From assembly GCA_020633465.1 (NCBI GenBank), contig JACKDN010000013.1, forward strand, positions 1 to 64,000: a stretch of DNA of 64,000 bases. Reading direction: 5' to 3'. A model generated the notes under the pieces. It was not told the origin of the DNA. It ran no database searches and saw only the letters and a list, made by a program, of their open reading frames with translations. This stretch comes from Myxococcales bacterium (lineage in GTDB: Bacteria > Myxococcota_A > Bradymonadia > UBA7976 > UBA1532). This document shows, piece by piece, positions 51,399-61,368 of the stretch. The position numbers were made by a program, and so were the translations under genes. The stretch's first letter is position 1; the number at the start of each line of letters is the position of its first letter.

Positions 51399-51992
51399 TC
51401 AGGCGTCGTGAAGGGGCGACGCGCCGGCCTCGACGCGCAGTAGAAGCAGATCGAGGGCTGGACGCGCCCTCGCCCGATCGACCGTCGCGCCGGCGAGCCG
51501 CGGCGCCGACCGGCCGGGGGCGGGCAACGCCACCACCCAGCGACCGGCACGCAGGCCGCCGAACCGGGCCGCCGTCCGCAGCGTCCATGGGTGCTGGGCG
51601 TCCGCGGTGACCACCGTGAGGTGCAGCGCGCCCGCGGGGTCGGGCACCAGACGCACCGCCACGCCGGCGGGCGCGCCGCCGGGTTGGCCGTCGTCGGCCC
51701 AGACCGTGTGCCAGAGGTCGGGCAGGGTGGGGTGGCGCAGGGCGAGGGCGGCGCGCCCGGCGCCGCCCGATCGGCCCTCGACGATCAGCCGCAGCGCGTC
51801 GGGCGCGACGTGCGAGGCGCTCAACGTGGGCGCCGACCGCAGCGGCGTCCGATCGTCGGGCGCCCACCACATCGTCGGGGGCCGCGCCGCGCGCGTGCCC
51901 GCCTGCGCCCAGCCCACCAGGGGGGTCAGCGCGGCCGCGGCGCCGCCCAGCGCGAGCAGGTCGCGCCGGCGCACTCCCGTCGTCGTCGTCAC
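51399..51992 (-). CDS. Tat-exported protein of unknown function
   Basis: The 197-residue product begins with a twin-arginine signal (RRRDLLALGGAAAALTPLVGWAQA), so it is exported folded. The mature part (about 165 residues) is beta-rich with no Cys and no recognisable metal or cofactor motif (ALALRHPTLPDLWHTVWADDGQPGG). Tat export without a cofactor site is unusual. It precedes the tail-collar gene on the same strand, and the pair probably works together. GAGG-type sequence lies upstream of ATG 51992. Confidence 0.75.
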   Translation of the reverse strand: MTTTTGVRRRDLLALGGAAAALTPLVGWAQAGTRAARPPTMWWAPDDRTPLRSAPTLSASHVAPDALRLIVEGRSGGAGRAALALRHPTLPDLWHTVWADDGQPGGAPAGVAVRLVPDPAGALHLTVVTADAQHPWTLRTAARFGGLRAGRWVVALPAPGRSAPRLAGATVDRARARPALDLLLLRVEAGASPLHDA

Positions 51993-52088
51993 GATGGACC
52001 TCCTGCGTGTGCCCGTAGCGATAACAGCATTCGACCACCAGAATCGAACATTCCTGCCCGGGTCGGGTCGCCCTCGAATGTGCTACCT

Positions 52089-52100
52089 GAACAAAAGTTC
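52089..52100. promoter_or_regulatory. GAAC-N4-GTTC inverted repeat
   Basis: GAACAAAAGTTC is a perfect inverted repeat, extended by flanking T and A, in an AT-rich patch about 100 bases upstream of the Tat-protein gene; a TTCAAG direct repeat follows. It equals the Gram-positive LexA box pattern. Whether LexA of this lineage recognises it is unknown. Confidence 0.35.
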
Positions 52101-52155
52101 AAGTTCAAGATAAGAAACGAGCAGCCGGTCGGCACCATGGTGACTGGACGCGCGT

Positions 52156-55100
52156 TCAGCGTCCGGCGGGGCCCGCCTCGCTCTTTGACAATCGAGAACG
52201 TCGTGGCCTCGCCCGGTGCCGCCGCCGGGCGAGGCCGAGGCCCACGAGCATCAGCCACGTCGCGGAGGGAGCGTCCGGCGCGCCCGGCGTGGCGCGGCAC
52301 TCGATGGTCTGGGCCCGGGGTGCACCCGGCAGGCTCGGCGCGCTGTCGGTCATGGCGGTGGCGTCGGGCGGTCCCGCGTCGTCTTCGGCCCCCGCGTCCT
52401 CGCGGTTGTCGACGATGGGACGGCAGGCCGTCGGCTCGCGCTCGACGTCGCAGCGGAAGCCGGCCTCCAGCTCGCAGTACACGCTGCACCCGTCCCGGCC
52501 GATCAGGTTGCCGTCGTCGCAGGCCTCTCCCGGGGCGAGGCGGCCGTCGCCGCAGAAGGGCGCTGGCGGGCCGCAGGCGTCGCCCACGCCGTCGCCGTCG
52601 GCGTCGGCCTGGTCGGGATCGGGGATCAGCCGGCACCGATCGACGTCGTCTTCCACCCCGTCGCCGTCGCTGTCCCGGTCCCGCAGGTCGGGGCGCCCGT
52701 CGTCGTCGGTGTCGCGCGGCGGCGTCGCCGGATCCGCGTCGCCGGCCTCGAGCGCGTCGGGTTGGCCGTCGCCGTCGCTGTCGAGGTCGTGGTGGTCGGG
52801 CACGCCGTCGCCGTCGGTGTCGCGGGTGGGCCCGTCACGGCCCTCCTCGCCGGCCTCGTCGCGGTCCCGCACGCCGTCGTCGTCGCTGTCGTCGTCGAGG
52901 GCGTCGGGCACCTCGTCGCCGTCGTGGTCGAGGGGCTCGGCGCCGTCGCCCCACTCGAGGCGGTCGGGCAGCCCGTCGTCGTCGGAGTCGAGGCGTCGGG
53001 GATCGAGCCCGGCGGCCACCTCGGCCGCGTCGTCGAGGCCGTCGCCGTCGGCGTCGTCGTCACAGGCGTCGCCGCGCCCGTCGAGATCGAGGTCCGCCTG
53101 ATCCGGGTCGGCGACGGCGGGGCAGACGTCCATCGCGTCGGTCACGCCGTCGCCGTCGCGATCGTCGTCGCAGGCGTCGCCGAGGCCGTCGCCGTCCAGG
53201 TCGCCCTGATCGACGTCGGCCACGCGCGGACACAGGTCCACGCCGTCGGCCACCGTGTCGTCGTCGCTGTCCTCGTCGAGCTGGTCGGTCACGCCGTCGC
53301 CGTCGGTGTCGGCGCCGCCCTCGAGCGCGTCGGGTCGGCCATCGCCGTCGCTGTCGTCGTCGAGGGCGTCGGGGCGGCCGTCGCCGTCGGTGTCCACCAG
53401 GCCCTCGAAGCCGTCGTCGAGGCCGTCGCCGTCCGAGTCGAGGGCGTCGGGGTCGAGGCCCGCGGCGACCTCGGCGTCGTTGTCGAGGCCGTCGCCGTCG
53501 CGGTCCGGATCGCAGGCGTCGGGCATCCCGTCGCCGTCGCGGTCGGCGCCGTCGTCGACCGTGTCGGGGCAGCCGTCGGTGTCGTCGTCGCGTCCGTCGC
53601 CGTCGCGGTCGCGATCGCGGTAGGCGGGCAGGCCATCGCCGTCGAGGTCGGCCGCGCCCTCGTCGGCGTCGAGCAGGCCGTCGCCGTCGCTGTCCCGATC
53701 GAGCGCGTCCAGCGTGCCGTCGAGATCCGTGTCGCGGGGCCGCTCGGGATCACCCAGCTCCAGCGCGTCGTCCAGCCCGTCGCCGTCGGAGTCGGCGTCC
53801 TCGGGGTCGAGACGCCAGCGCACCTCGGTCAGGTTGTCGAGGCCGTCCCCGTCGCGGTCGTCGGTGCACGCGTCGCCGACGCCGTCGCGGTCGGTGTCGC
53901 GCTGGTCGGCGTTGGACAGGATGCGGCAGTTGTCGGTCGCGTCGGGCACGCCGTCGTCGTCGCTGTCGGGATCGCGCAGGTCGGGCAGGCCGTCGTGGTC
54001 GAGGTCGACGGGCGGCGTCCGCAGATCGGCGTCCCCGGCCTCGACGATGTCGGGGACGCCGTCGCCGTCGCTGTCGGGGTCGAGGGCGTCGGGTCGACCG
54101 TCGTCGTCGGTGTCGGCGGGCGCCGGGCCCGGCCCGTACTCGTCGCCGTCGCGCACGGTGTCGTCGTCGCTGTCCGGATCCTGGGGATCGAGCCCGTGGA
54201 GGGCTTCCAGGGCGTCGAGGGCCCCGTCGTTGTCGTCGTCGCCGTCGCACGAGTCGCCGAGGCCGTCGCCGTCGCGGTCGCCCTGTTCGGGGTTGGCCAC
54301 GGTCCGGCAGTTGTCGCGGGCGTCGCCGACGGTGTCGCCGTCGCTGTCCCGATCGCGGACGTCGGCGACGCCGTCGCCGTCGCTGTCGACGGGGGGCGTC
54401 TCCAGCAGGGCGTCGCCGGCTTCGACCGCGTCGGGGACGCCGTCGTCGTCGCTGTCGGGGTCGAGGGCGTCGAGCAGGCCGTCGAGATCGGTGTCGATGG
54501 GGCGCCCGTCGTCGGTCTCGGTGCGATCGTCGACGCCGTCTCCGTCGGAGTCGGGCAGATCCGGCCGCAGACCGAGCTCGAGCTCGAGCCCGTTGGGCAG
54601 GCCGTCCCGGTCGTCGTCGTCGCCGAGGCCGTCGTCCACGGCGTCGCGGAAGTCGGGCACGCCGTCGCGATCCAGATCGGCCAGGCCCTCGTCGGCATCG
54701 GGCCGGCCGTCGCCGTCGCTGTCGAGGTCGAGGCCATCGGGCACCTCGTCGCCGTCGGTGTCGACGAAGAAGCCGCCGTCCGACTCGAGGTGGTCGTCGA
54801 GGCCGTCGCCGTCGGTGTCCACGCGATCGGGATTCAGGCCCAGATCACGCTCGAGGGCGTTCGTCAGGCCGTCGCCGTCCCGGTCGCCGGTGGGGCCGTC
54901 GTCGTCGTCGGCGTCGAGGTAGTCGGGCAAGCCGTCGCCGTCCCGATCGGTGGTGCCTTCGACGGCGTCCGGGGCGCCGTCGCCGTCGCTGTCGTCGTCC
55001 AGCCAGCTGGGCCGCCGATCCGCGTCCGGATCGGGCCCGGCTCGGGCGGCGTCGTCGAGCTCGCGGCGGGTCGGGATGCCGTCGCCGTCGTCATCGGCGT

Positions 55101-56571
55101 CGCGCGCGTCGAAGGCGCCGTCCTCGTCGGTGTCGACCGCGCCCTCGACGGCGTCGTCGAGGCCGTCGCCGTCGCTGTCGGCGTCGAGCGCGTCGGGGAT
55201 CTGGTCGTCGTCCGTGTCGAGCCAGAGGCCGTCGGGCGCCTCGACGGCGTCGTCGAGGCCATCGCCGTCGCTGTCGCGGCGCGTGGGATCCGTGCCCAGA
55301 TCGCATCGCTCGACGAGATCGGGCAGACCGTCGGCGTCCGCGTCGGCGGCGGGATCCACGATCGGGATCGTCAGCGCGGGCGTCTGCGCGCGCAGCGCCG
55401 GTGCCCGGGTGAAGAGCAGGTTCAGGACGCCGCGGCCGTCGAAGCCGAACCGCCCCCAGCCGCGGCTGTCGACGTCGACCCGTCCCGGGGCCGCCGGATC
55501 GCCGGACGACAGGCCCTCCGCGGGCGCCACCAGCAAGCCTTCGGCGCCGTCGGGCAGCGGGACGGCCTGCTCGGCCACCGGCCGGTCGTCCCAGAACATC
55601 GGCAGCGCCGCGCGCTCGCCGGTGGGCTCGACGCGGAACATCCGCACGCCCGGGTAGGCCGTCTCGATGTCCTCGGCGATCAGATCGACCGGGCCACGCC
55701 ACGCCTCCCCGATGCACACCAGCGGTCCGGCCGGCAACGGCGCGCCGTCGACGAGACCGTCCCAGTCGACGGAGATCGCGCCCATGGGATCGGCGCCGGA
55801 CCAGACGCGATCACCGCGGCCCAGCCAGTCGAAGGCGCCGTCGGCGTCGACATCGCAGACGATCCACCAGCGATCCGCGGGGCCCGGGTCGAAGCGCAGT
55901 CGAAGCGGCGCGCCGGGGGCGACGCCGCGACACGCGTCGCCGCCCACCACCTCGAGGGCGCCCGGCGCTGGCGGCGCGGCGGGCGGGCGCGTGGCCGTCG
56001 GCGGGCGCAGGTAGATCGGCAGATCGGGGACCAGCCCGAAGCCGCCCGGCACCGCGGCGTCGGGCCCGTCGGCGAGGGCGCCGAGCTGGAAGGCGAGGCC
56101 GACCCAGCCGCGCAGCCGGATCTCGACCACCACGTCGCCATCGGCCAGCGCGCGGCGGACGAACAACGACGTGTTCAGGGCGTCGGCGGGCGTCGCGCCC
56201 GCGCCGCGCAGCAGCCACTGGCGGCTCCAGAGGCGGCCGCCCGCGTCGTCGGCGCCGTCGACCTCGATCGACCAGGCGTCGGGCTGATCCTCGGTCACGG
56301 ACAGTCGGTAGGCGCCCGGCTGGCCGGCGGGGACGCCGACGCTGTCGCCGGGCGCCACGAAGCCCAGCGGGGCGCCGTCGGGCGTGCGGACCTCGAGCAG
56401 CCCCGTCCCCTGCCACGCGATGCGCTCGCGGTCCGGCGCCAGGATGTCCACGCGCAGGTCGGTCGCGGACAGCAGCACGTGCCCGGGCAGCTCGGCGCCG
56501 CCCTCGGCGCGGGCGGGGCCGAGGCCCGTCACCAGGACGGCCAACAAGGACAGCAGCAGCGCGCGTCGCAC
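52156..56571 (-). CDS. Giant TSP3-repeat surface protein with Myxo Cys-rich repeat
   Basis: The 1471-residue product starts at GTG 56571 with a signal peptide (LLLSLLAVLVTGLGPARA). Residues about 25-410 are beta-rich domains. Residues about 414-1337 are an unbroken series of TSP3-type calcium-binding units of the form DSDGDGLDDAVE. Near 1340-1377 is the Myxococcus Cys-rich (DUF4215) repeat CGDGRLAPGEACDDGN...DGCSVYC. The end has Cys, a short hydrophobic stretch (ATWLMLVGLGLA) and an Arg-rich tail, a MYXO-CTERM-like sorting signal. It should form a long rigid calcium-stabilised stalk on the surface. No Shine-Dalgarno is visible; TATCGT lies 6 bases before the GTG. Confidence 0.85.
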   Translation of the reverse strand: MRRALLLSLLAVLVTGLGPARAEGGAELPGHVLLSATDLRVDILAPDRERIAWQGTGLLEVRTPDGAPLGFVAPGDSVGVPAGQPGAYRLSVTEDQPDAWSIEVDGADDAGGRLWSRQWLLRGAGATPADALNTSLFVRRALADGDVVVEIRLRGWVGLAFQLGALADGPDAAVPGGFGLVPDLPIYLRPPTATRPPAAPPAPGALEVVGGDACRGVAPGAPLRLRFDPGPADRWWIVCDVDADGAFDWLGRGDRVWSGADPMGAISVDWDGLVDGAPLPAGPLVCIGEAWRGPVDLIAEDIETAYPGVRMFRVEPTGERAALPMFWDDRPVAEQAVPLPDGAEGLLVAPAEGLSSGDPAAPGRVDVDSRGWGRFGFDGRGVLNLLFTRAPALRAQTPALTIPIVDPAADADADGLPDLVERCDLGTDPTRRDSDGDGLDDAVEAPDGLWLDTDDDQIPDALDADSDGDGLDDAVEGAVDTDEDGAFDARDADDDGDGIPTRRELDDAARAGPDPDADRRPSWLDDDSDGDGAPDAVEGTTDRDGDGLPDYLDADDDDGPTGDRDGDGLTNALERDLGLNPDRVDTDGDGLDDHLESDGGFFVDTDGDEVPDGLDLDSDGDGRPDADEGLADLDRDGVPDFRDAVDDGLGDDDDRDGLPNGLELELGLRPDLPDSDGDGVDDRTETDDGRPIDTDLDGLLDALDPDSDDDGVPDAVEAGDALLETPPVDSDGDGVADVRDRDSDGDTVGDARDNCRTVANPEQGDRDGDGLGDSCDGDDDNDGALDALEALHGLDPQDPDSDDDTVRDGDEYGPGPAPADTDDDGRPDALDPDSDGDGVPDIVEAGDADLRTPPVDLDHDGLPDLRDPDSDDDGVPDATDNCRILSNADQRDTDRDGVGDACTDDRDGDGLDNLTEVRWRLDPEDADSDGDGLDDALELGDPERPRDTDLDGTLDALDRDSDGDGLLDADEGAADLDGDGLPAYRDRDRDGDGRDDDTDGCPDTVDDGADRDGDGMPDACDPDRDGDGLDNDAEVAAGLDPDALDSDGDGLDDGFEGLVDTDGDGRPDALDDDSDGDGRPDALEGGADTDGDGVTDQLDEDSDDDTVADGVDLCPRVADVDQGDLDGDGLGDACDDDRDGDGVTDAMDVCPAVADPDQADLDLDGRGDACDDDADGDGLDDAAEVAAGLDPRRLDSDDDGLPDRLEWGDGAEPLDHDGDEVPDALDDDSDDDGVRDRDEAGEEGRDGPTRDTDGDGVPDHHDLDSDGDGQPDALEAGDADPATPPRDTDDDGRPDLRDRDSDGDGVEDDVDRCRLIPDPDQADADGDGVGDACGPPAPFCGDGRLAPGEACDDGNLIGRDGCSVYCELEAGFRCDVEREPTACRPIVDNREDAGAEDDAGPPDATAMTDSAPSLPGAPRAQTIECRATPGAPDAPSATWLMLVGLGLARRRHRARPRRSRLSKSEAGPAGR
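52560..55330 (-). repeat. Long TSP3-coding DNA repeat array
   Basis: About 2.8 kb consists of short repeats built around GACAGCGACGGCGAC and close variants (coding strand), encoding dozens of Asp-rich calcium-binding loops of variable length. Repeat length varies codon by codon, so this is protein-level repetition and not a satellite with fixed period. Confidence 0.85.
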
Positions 56572-56577
56572 GGCCCG

Positions 56578-56583
56578 ACGATA
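56578..56583 (-). promoter_or_regulatory. -10-like TATCGT before giant TSP3 gene
   Basis: Read leftward, TATCGT ends 6 bases before GTG 56571, which would give a leaderless transcript. No convincing -35 is visible. Confidence 0.3.
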
Positions 56584-56698
56584 CCAGCTGACCGGGGGCG
56601 GTCGTGATGGGCTCGCGAAGTTCAGCCGTCGGCGGCTCGGTGGGACCCACTCCGCGGGGCGCGGGAGGCCCATCGGCGGGCTCGACGGCCGACCCCCG

Positions 56699-56726
56699 TT
56701 CACCCGGTCGCCGAGGCTGCTATCAT
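56699..56726 (+). promoter_or_regulatory. Promoter of aat, probably leaderless
   Basis: TTCACC (56699-56704, four of six) and TATCAT (56721-56726, five of six) are 16 bases apart. The -10 ends 8 bases before GTG 56735, so transcription would start at or beside the start codon. Confidence 0.5.
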
Positions 56727-56734
56727 CCGGCGCC

Positions 56735-57424
56735 GTGCCCATCTTCCTCCTCGACGAGACGCCCGTGTTCCCCGATCCGTCCCTGGCGGACGAGCAGACC
56801 GGCATCCTGGCGGTCGGAGGGGATCTCTCCGCGCGCCGCCTGATCGCCGCGTATCGGCAGGGCATCTTCCCTTGGTACGACCAGGCGACGTGTCCCATCC
56901 TCTGGCACTCGCCGGCCGAACGCTTCGTGCTCGAGCCCGCCGCGCTGCACGTGTCGCGGTCGCTCGAGAAGACCCTGCGCCGGGCGCCCTTTCGCCTGAC
57001 CTACGATCGCGCCTTCACCGACGTCCTGCGCGCCTGCGCCGAGGTGCCTCGGCCGGGCCAGGCGGGCACCTGGCTCAACCGCGAGATGCAACAGGCGTAC
57101 GGCGAGCTGCACCGGCGCGGCGTCGCGCACTCGGCCGAGGCCTGGGAGGGTGACCGGTTGGTCGGGGGGCTCTACGGGGTGACCTTGGGCGGCGTGTTCT
57201 TCGGCGAGTCGATGTTCGCGCGGGCGCGGGACGCGTCGAAGGTGGCCTTCGCGACGCTGGTGCGGCACCTCGAGGCCCTGGGCTACGTGCTGATCGACTG
57301 CCAGGTGCACACCGAGCACCTGGCGCGCTTCGGCGCCGTCGAGTGGCCCCGTGATCGCTTCCATGCCGCGCTCGAGATGGGGCTGCGCATCCGGCCGCGG
57401 GCCGCCTGGCCAGCCGACCCTTGA
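56735..57424 (+). CDS. aat: Leucyl/phenylalanyl-tRNA--protein transferase
   Basis: The 229-residue product is Aat: FPDPSLADEQTGILAVGGDLSARRLIAAYRQGIFPWYD at residues 12-49, ILWHSPAERFVL near 55-66, then GTWLNREMQQAY, GGLYGVTLGGVFFGESMF and LIDCQVHTEHLARFGA, covering the whole family. It attaches Leu or Phe to N-terminal Arg/Lys of proteins, marking them for ClpS-ClpAP in the N-degron pathway. It starts at GTG without a Shine-Dalgarno, with a -10 box directly upstream. clpS/clpA are not adjacent. It converges with the sigma-54 regulator. Confidence 0.95.
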   Translation: MPIFLLDETPVFPDPSLADEQTGILAVGGDLSARRLIAAYRQGIFPWYDQATCPILWHSPAERFVLEPAALHVSRSLEKTLRRAPFRLTYDRAFTDVLRACAEVPRPGQAGTWLNREMQQAYGELHRRGVAHSAEAWEGDRLVGGLYGVTLGGVFFGESMFARARDASKVAFATLVRHLEALGYVLIDCQVHTEHLARFGAVEWPRDRFHAALEMGLRIRPRAAWPADP

Positions 57425-57452
57425 GGTGCGGGACGCCGCGGGGCGGGCGGGG

Positions 57453-58754
<1,302 letters not shown>

Positions 58755-58761
58755 CGGCGGC

Positions 58762-58791
58762 GATGTACACCGCCGGTGGCGTCCGGCGCAA
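58762..58791 (-). promoter_or_regulatory. Candidate promoter of the sigma-54 activator gene
   Basis: Read leftward, TTGCGC (58791-58786, four of six) and TACATC (58767-58762, three of six) are 18 bases apart. The -35 overlaps one arm of the dyad at 58787-58819, which would allow autoregulation. Confidence 0.35.
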
Positions 58792-58850
58792 CGCGGTTGG
58801 GGTGACGCGCCGCATTGCGTAGAGGGCGGGCTCGGCGAAACGCCCCAACC
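58787..58850. promoter_or_regulatory. Inverted repeats, candidate enhancer sites
   Basis: CGCAACGCGG (58787-58796) faces CCGCATTGCG (58810-58819), matching at 9 of 10 positions. A second pair, GGTTGGGG (58795-58802) and CCCCAACC (58843-58850), is perfect with centres 48 bases apart. They lie 40-100 bases upstream of the -24 element, the normal place for NtrC-type upstream activating sequences. Confidence 0.45.
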
Positions 58851-58888
58851 GGCGCTGCGAGGGGGCCGGCGTGGGCCCCTGCCCGTTG

Positions 58889-58903
58889 GGCACGCGCCTT
58901 GCT
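58889..58903 (+). promoter_or_regulatory. Sigma-54 (-24/-12) promoter
   Basis: GGCACGCGCCTTGCT matches the sigma-54 consensus core GGCACG-N4-TTGC(A/T) at every specified base, with GG at 58889-58890, GC at 58901-58902 and the required 10-base interval; only the T before GG is a G. Predicted start near 58914 gives a 74-base leader before GTG 58988. An NtrC-type activator is encoded divergently next to it. Confidence 0.75.
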
Positions 58904-58987
58904 CGACGGGCGGCGTCTCGACTGCCCCGCAGCTGGGGCGGACGCACGGCGTGTGCGTCCCTGCCGTCGGGTCGCTGGAGGTTGCGC

Positions 58988-60262
58988 GTGCGGCACGTCA
59001 CCCTGGGTGTTGTCGCGGCTGTGCTGGCCCTGGTCGCGTGTCGGCCCTTCGAGGCTCACCCGGTCGTCCCGGACGCCCGGCGCGCCTCGCTGGCGGCGTT
59101 GGACGCCGTGCACGGGCCCGCGGGTCACGCCGGCGCAGCCTTCGACGGGCCCGCCGATCACCCGGCGGAGCTCGACCGACCCGGCCCGGTGCCGGATTAC
59201 GCCCCGCTGGCCCACGTCTACACCCACGCGCGCGTCGACTCGCTGTCCGCGGCGCTGCCCGAGCTCTTGACCGCGCTGGTCGGTGACGTCCACGCGGTCG
59301 AGGACTACGATCCGCCGCCCCCGCCCGACGAAGAGGACGAGGAGAGCGACCGCTCCCTGGTGTGGTTGCGCGACTACCAGCCGATCTACGTCCGCACGCA
59401 CGACGGCCGCCTCAAGGTGCTGCGCTACCTCTCCGAGAACCCCAACCGGGCGGCGTACCTGCCGGTGGAGACGACGCGCGCGCTGGTGGAGCAGCACGTC
59501 GGCGTGCGGCCCATCGTCGAGACGCTGCCGCTGCTGCACGAGAACGGCAACCTGGTCGCGACCGGGCGCTACATCTTCGTCACCGAGCGCCTGCTGGAGG
59601 ACAACGCCGAGCCCCTCGACGCGCCGCACCTGCTGGACGCCGGCTATCGGCCGCGCGATCCCGACGAGGTGCTGGCGGTGCTGGCCCAGGCGATGGAGCG
59701 GCCGGTCGAGGACATCGTGGTGCTGCCGCGGCTGCCCGGCGAGCTGACCGGCCACGTGGATCTGTTCCTGCTGCCGCTGGACGAGCAGACGGTGATCGTG
59801 CCGATCCTGCGGCCCGAGGCGCTCGGCATGGCGACCGCGGGATCCGAGGCGGATCTCGCGCACTCGGTGCAGCAGGTGTTCGACTCGATCGCCAAGCGCA
59901 TGACCGATCTGGGGCTGACCGTGGTGCGCCTGCCGATGGTGGCCCCGCTGTACCTGCCCGCGGAGTACGAGGACGACGCCGACGGCTGGGACTACGTCTT
60001 CTACTCGCCCGCCAACAGCCTGCTGGTGCGCACCGCCGAGCGGGCCCGCGTCCTGGTGCCCGAGGTGGATCTCACCGATCACTCCATCGCGCTGGCCGCG
60101 CTGCAGCGCAGCTACGAGCTGGAGTGGGGCGCGGCCTTCGCGGCGCACGGCTGGACGCCGGTGCCCGTCGACGCCACGCGCCTCGGCCGCTACCTCGGCC
60201 TGCTGCGCTGCGTGTCGGCCTCGGCGCCGGCCATCGGTCCCCTGGCGCATCACATCCCCTGA
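58988..60262 (+). CDS. Deiminase-fold (agmatine deiminase/PAD-like) lipoprotein
   Basis: The 424-residue product starts at GTG 58988 (GGAGG 6-7 bases upstream) with a lipoprotein signal (VVAAVLALVAC, Cys17). The body follows the guanidino-group-modifying fold of agmatine and peptidyl-arginine deiminases: WLRDYQPIYV near 122 (family W.RD.GP.), ENGNLVATG near 180 (family GGN), GHVDLFLLPL near 253 (catalytic His-x-Asp) and a late Cys in LGLLRCVSAS near 409. The catalytic set is thus present in modified form. An acidic DEEDEESD loop lies before the first motif. As an anchored envelope enzyme it would act on guanidino compounds or peptide arginine; the substrate is inferred only. It follows a sigma-54 promoter. 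Confidence 0.75.
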   Translation: MRHVTLGVVAAVLALVACRPFEAHPVVPDARRASLAALDAVHGPAGHAGAAFDGPADHPAELDRPGPVPDYAPLAHVYTHARVDSLSAALPELLTALVGDVHAVEDYDPPPPPDEEDEESDRSLVWLRDYQPIYVRTHDGRLKVLRYLSENPNRAAYLPVETTRALVEQHVGVRPIVETLPLLHENGNLVATGRYIFVTERLLEDNAEPLDAPHLLDAGYRPRDPDEVLAVLAQAMERPVEDIVVLPRLPGELTGHVDLFLLPLDEQTVIVPILRPEALGMATAGSEADLAHSVQQVFDSIAKRMTDLGLTVVRLPMVAPLYLPAEYEDDADGWDYVFYSPANSLLVRTAERARVLVPEVDLTDHSIALAALQRSYELEWGAAFAAHGWTPVPVDATRLGRYLGLLRCVSASAPAIGPLAHHIP

Positions 60263-60351
60263 GCCGCCCCTCGGGGGTGGACCCGGCGCGTCTCCGTCGG
60301 GTACGACCATGCACCTCGGCACCGCCCACGCGGCGGGGACGGATATTGGCG

Positions 60352-61368
60352 ATGACATCGTCTCTTCACAGCGACTTCCCCGGCGTGCGCCTGGTGGACG
60401 CCCTGGATCTGGCCGCGGTGCCGCAGGGCACCGTCGCGCGTCTCATGGTGCAGTTGACGCACGATGGCATGGGGCAGTCGATTCGCGTGCCCGTGCTGGT
60501 GGCGCGGGGTGAGCGCCCCGGGCCGGTGTTCGGCATCACCGCGGCCCTGCACGGGAACGAGATCAACGGCATCCCGGTGATCCACCGGCTGTTCGAGTGG
60601 CTCGATCCGCGGGCCCTGCGCGGCACGCTGGTGGCCGTGGTCGTCGCCAACGTGATGGGCTTCGAGCGGCGCGCGCGGAAGCTGGCGGGCTTCGACCTGA
60701 ACCATCTGTTCCCGGGCCAGCACGATGGCAACGCCCCCCAGGTGTACGCGCACCGGCTGATCGATCGCATCGTGCGGCACTTCGACTACCTGGTCGATCT
60801 GCACACCGCCAGCACCGGGCGGGTGAACTCGCTGTACGTGCGGGCGGATCTCGACAACCCCGACGCGCTGCGCATGGCGACGCTGCAGCGGCCGCAGATC
60901 ATCCTCGACGATCCGCCCTCCGACCATACGCTGCGGGGGCACGCCGACGAGCTGGGCATCCCGGCCATCACGGTCGAGATCGGCAACCCGCAGCGGTTTC
61001 AGCCCGAGATGATCAAGCGATCGCTCGTCGGGCTGCGCGCGGTCATCGCCGAGGCGGGGATGGTGCCGCGCCGCAAGGTGGCCCTGGGCGCGGTGCCGGT
61101 GGTGTGCTCGAGCTCGCGCTGGATGTTCACGCACGTCGGCGGACTGCTCGAGGTGCTGCCGGGCTGCACCGATCGGGTGAGCGAAGGTGAGCTGGTCGCC
61201 CGCGTGACCAACATCTTCGGCGATCCCGTGTGCGCCTATCACGCGCCTCACGATGGCATCGTGATTGGCAAGAGCGTCGATCCGGTGGGCGAGACCGGCG
61301 CCCGCATCCTGCATCTCGGCGTGGTCGGGCCGAATCAGCTGGACGAGGACGAAGGGAGCGAGGCTTGA
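60352..61368 (+). CDS. Succinylglutamate desuccinylase/aspartoacylase-family protein
   Basis: The 338-residue product belongs to the AstE/AspA M14-like group: ITAALHGNEINGIPVIHRL near residues 62-80 (zinc ligands HxxE), YLVDLHTASTGR near 146 (third His ligand), PAITVEIGNP near 205 (catalytic Glu), and a C-terminal lipoyl-like beta domain (HAPHDGIVIGKSVDPVGETGARILHLG). It should hydrolyse an amide of an acylated amino acid or peptide in the cytosol. It is 89 bases from the deiminase-like gene, likely the same transcript, and overlaps the next start (TTGA), showing tight coupling to the ATP-grasp ligase. Confidence 0.85.
   Translation: MTSSLHSDFPGVRLVDALDLAAVPQGTVARLMVQLTHDGMGQSIRVPVLVARGERPGPVFGITAALHGNEINGIPVIHRLFEWLDPRALRGTLVAVVVANVMGFERRARKLAGFDLNHLFPGQHDGNAPQVYAHRLIDRIVRHFDYLVDLHTASTGRVNSLYVRADLDNPDALRMATLQRPQIILDDPPSDHTLRGHADELGIPAITVEIGNPQRFQPEMIKRSLVGLRAVIAEAGMVPRRKVALGAVPVVCSSSRWMFTHVGGLLEVLPGCTDRVSEGELVARVTNIFGDPVCAYHAPHDGIVIGKSVDPVGETGARILHLGVVGPNQLDEDEGSEA

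Noticed and set aside
52185..52190. Perfect TTGACA on the + strand
   Set aside because: It lies in the last codons of the leftward TSP3 gene, with no -10 at 16-18 bases and no rightward gene following.
52560..55330. CRISPR-like look of regularly repeated short DNA
   Set aside because: There are no constant-length spacers or palindromic repeats; the frame stays open and encodes TSP3 loops.
52216..56607. Long rightward open frame opposite the TSP3 gene
   Set aside because: It is the antisense of GAC-rich calcium-loop codons, giving repetitive Val/Ala/Gly sequence with no fold signature.
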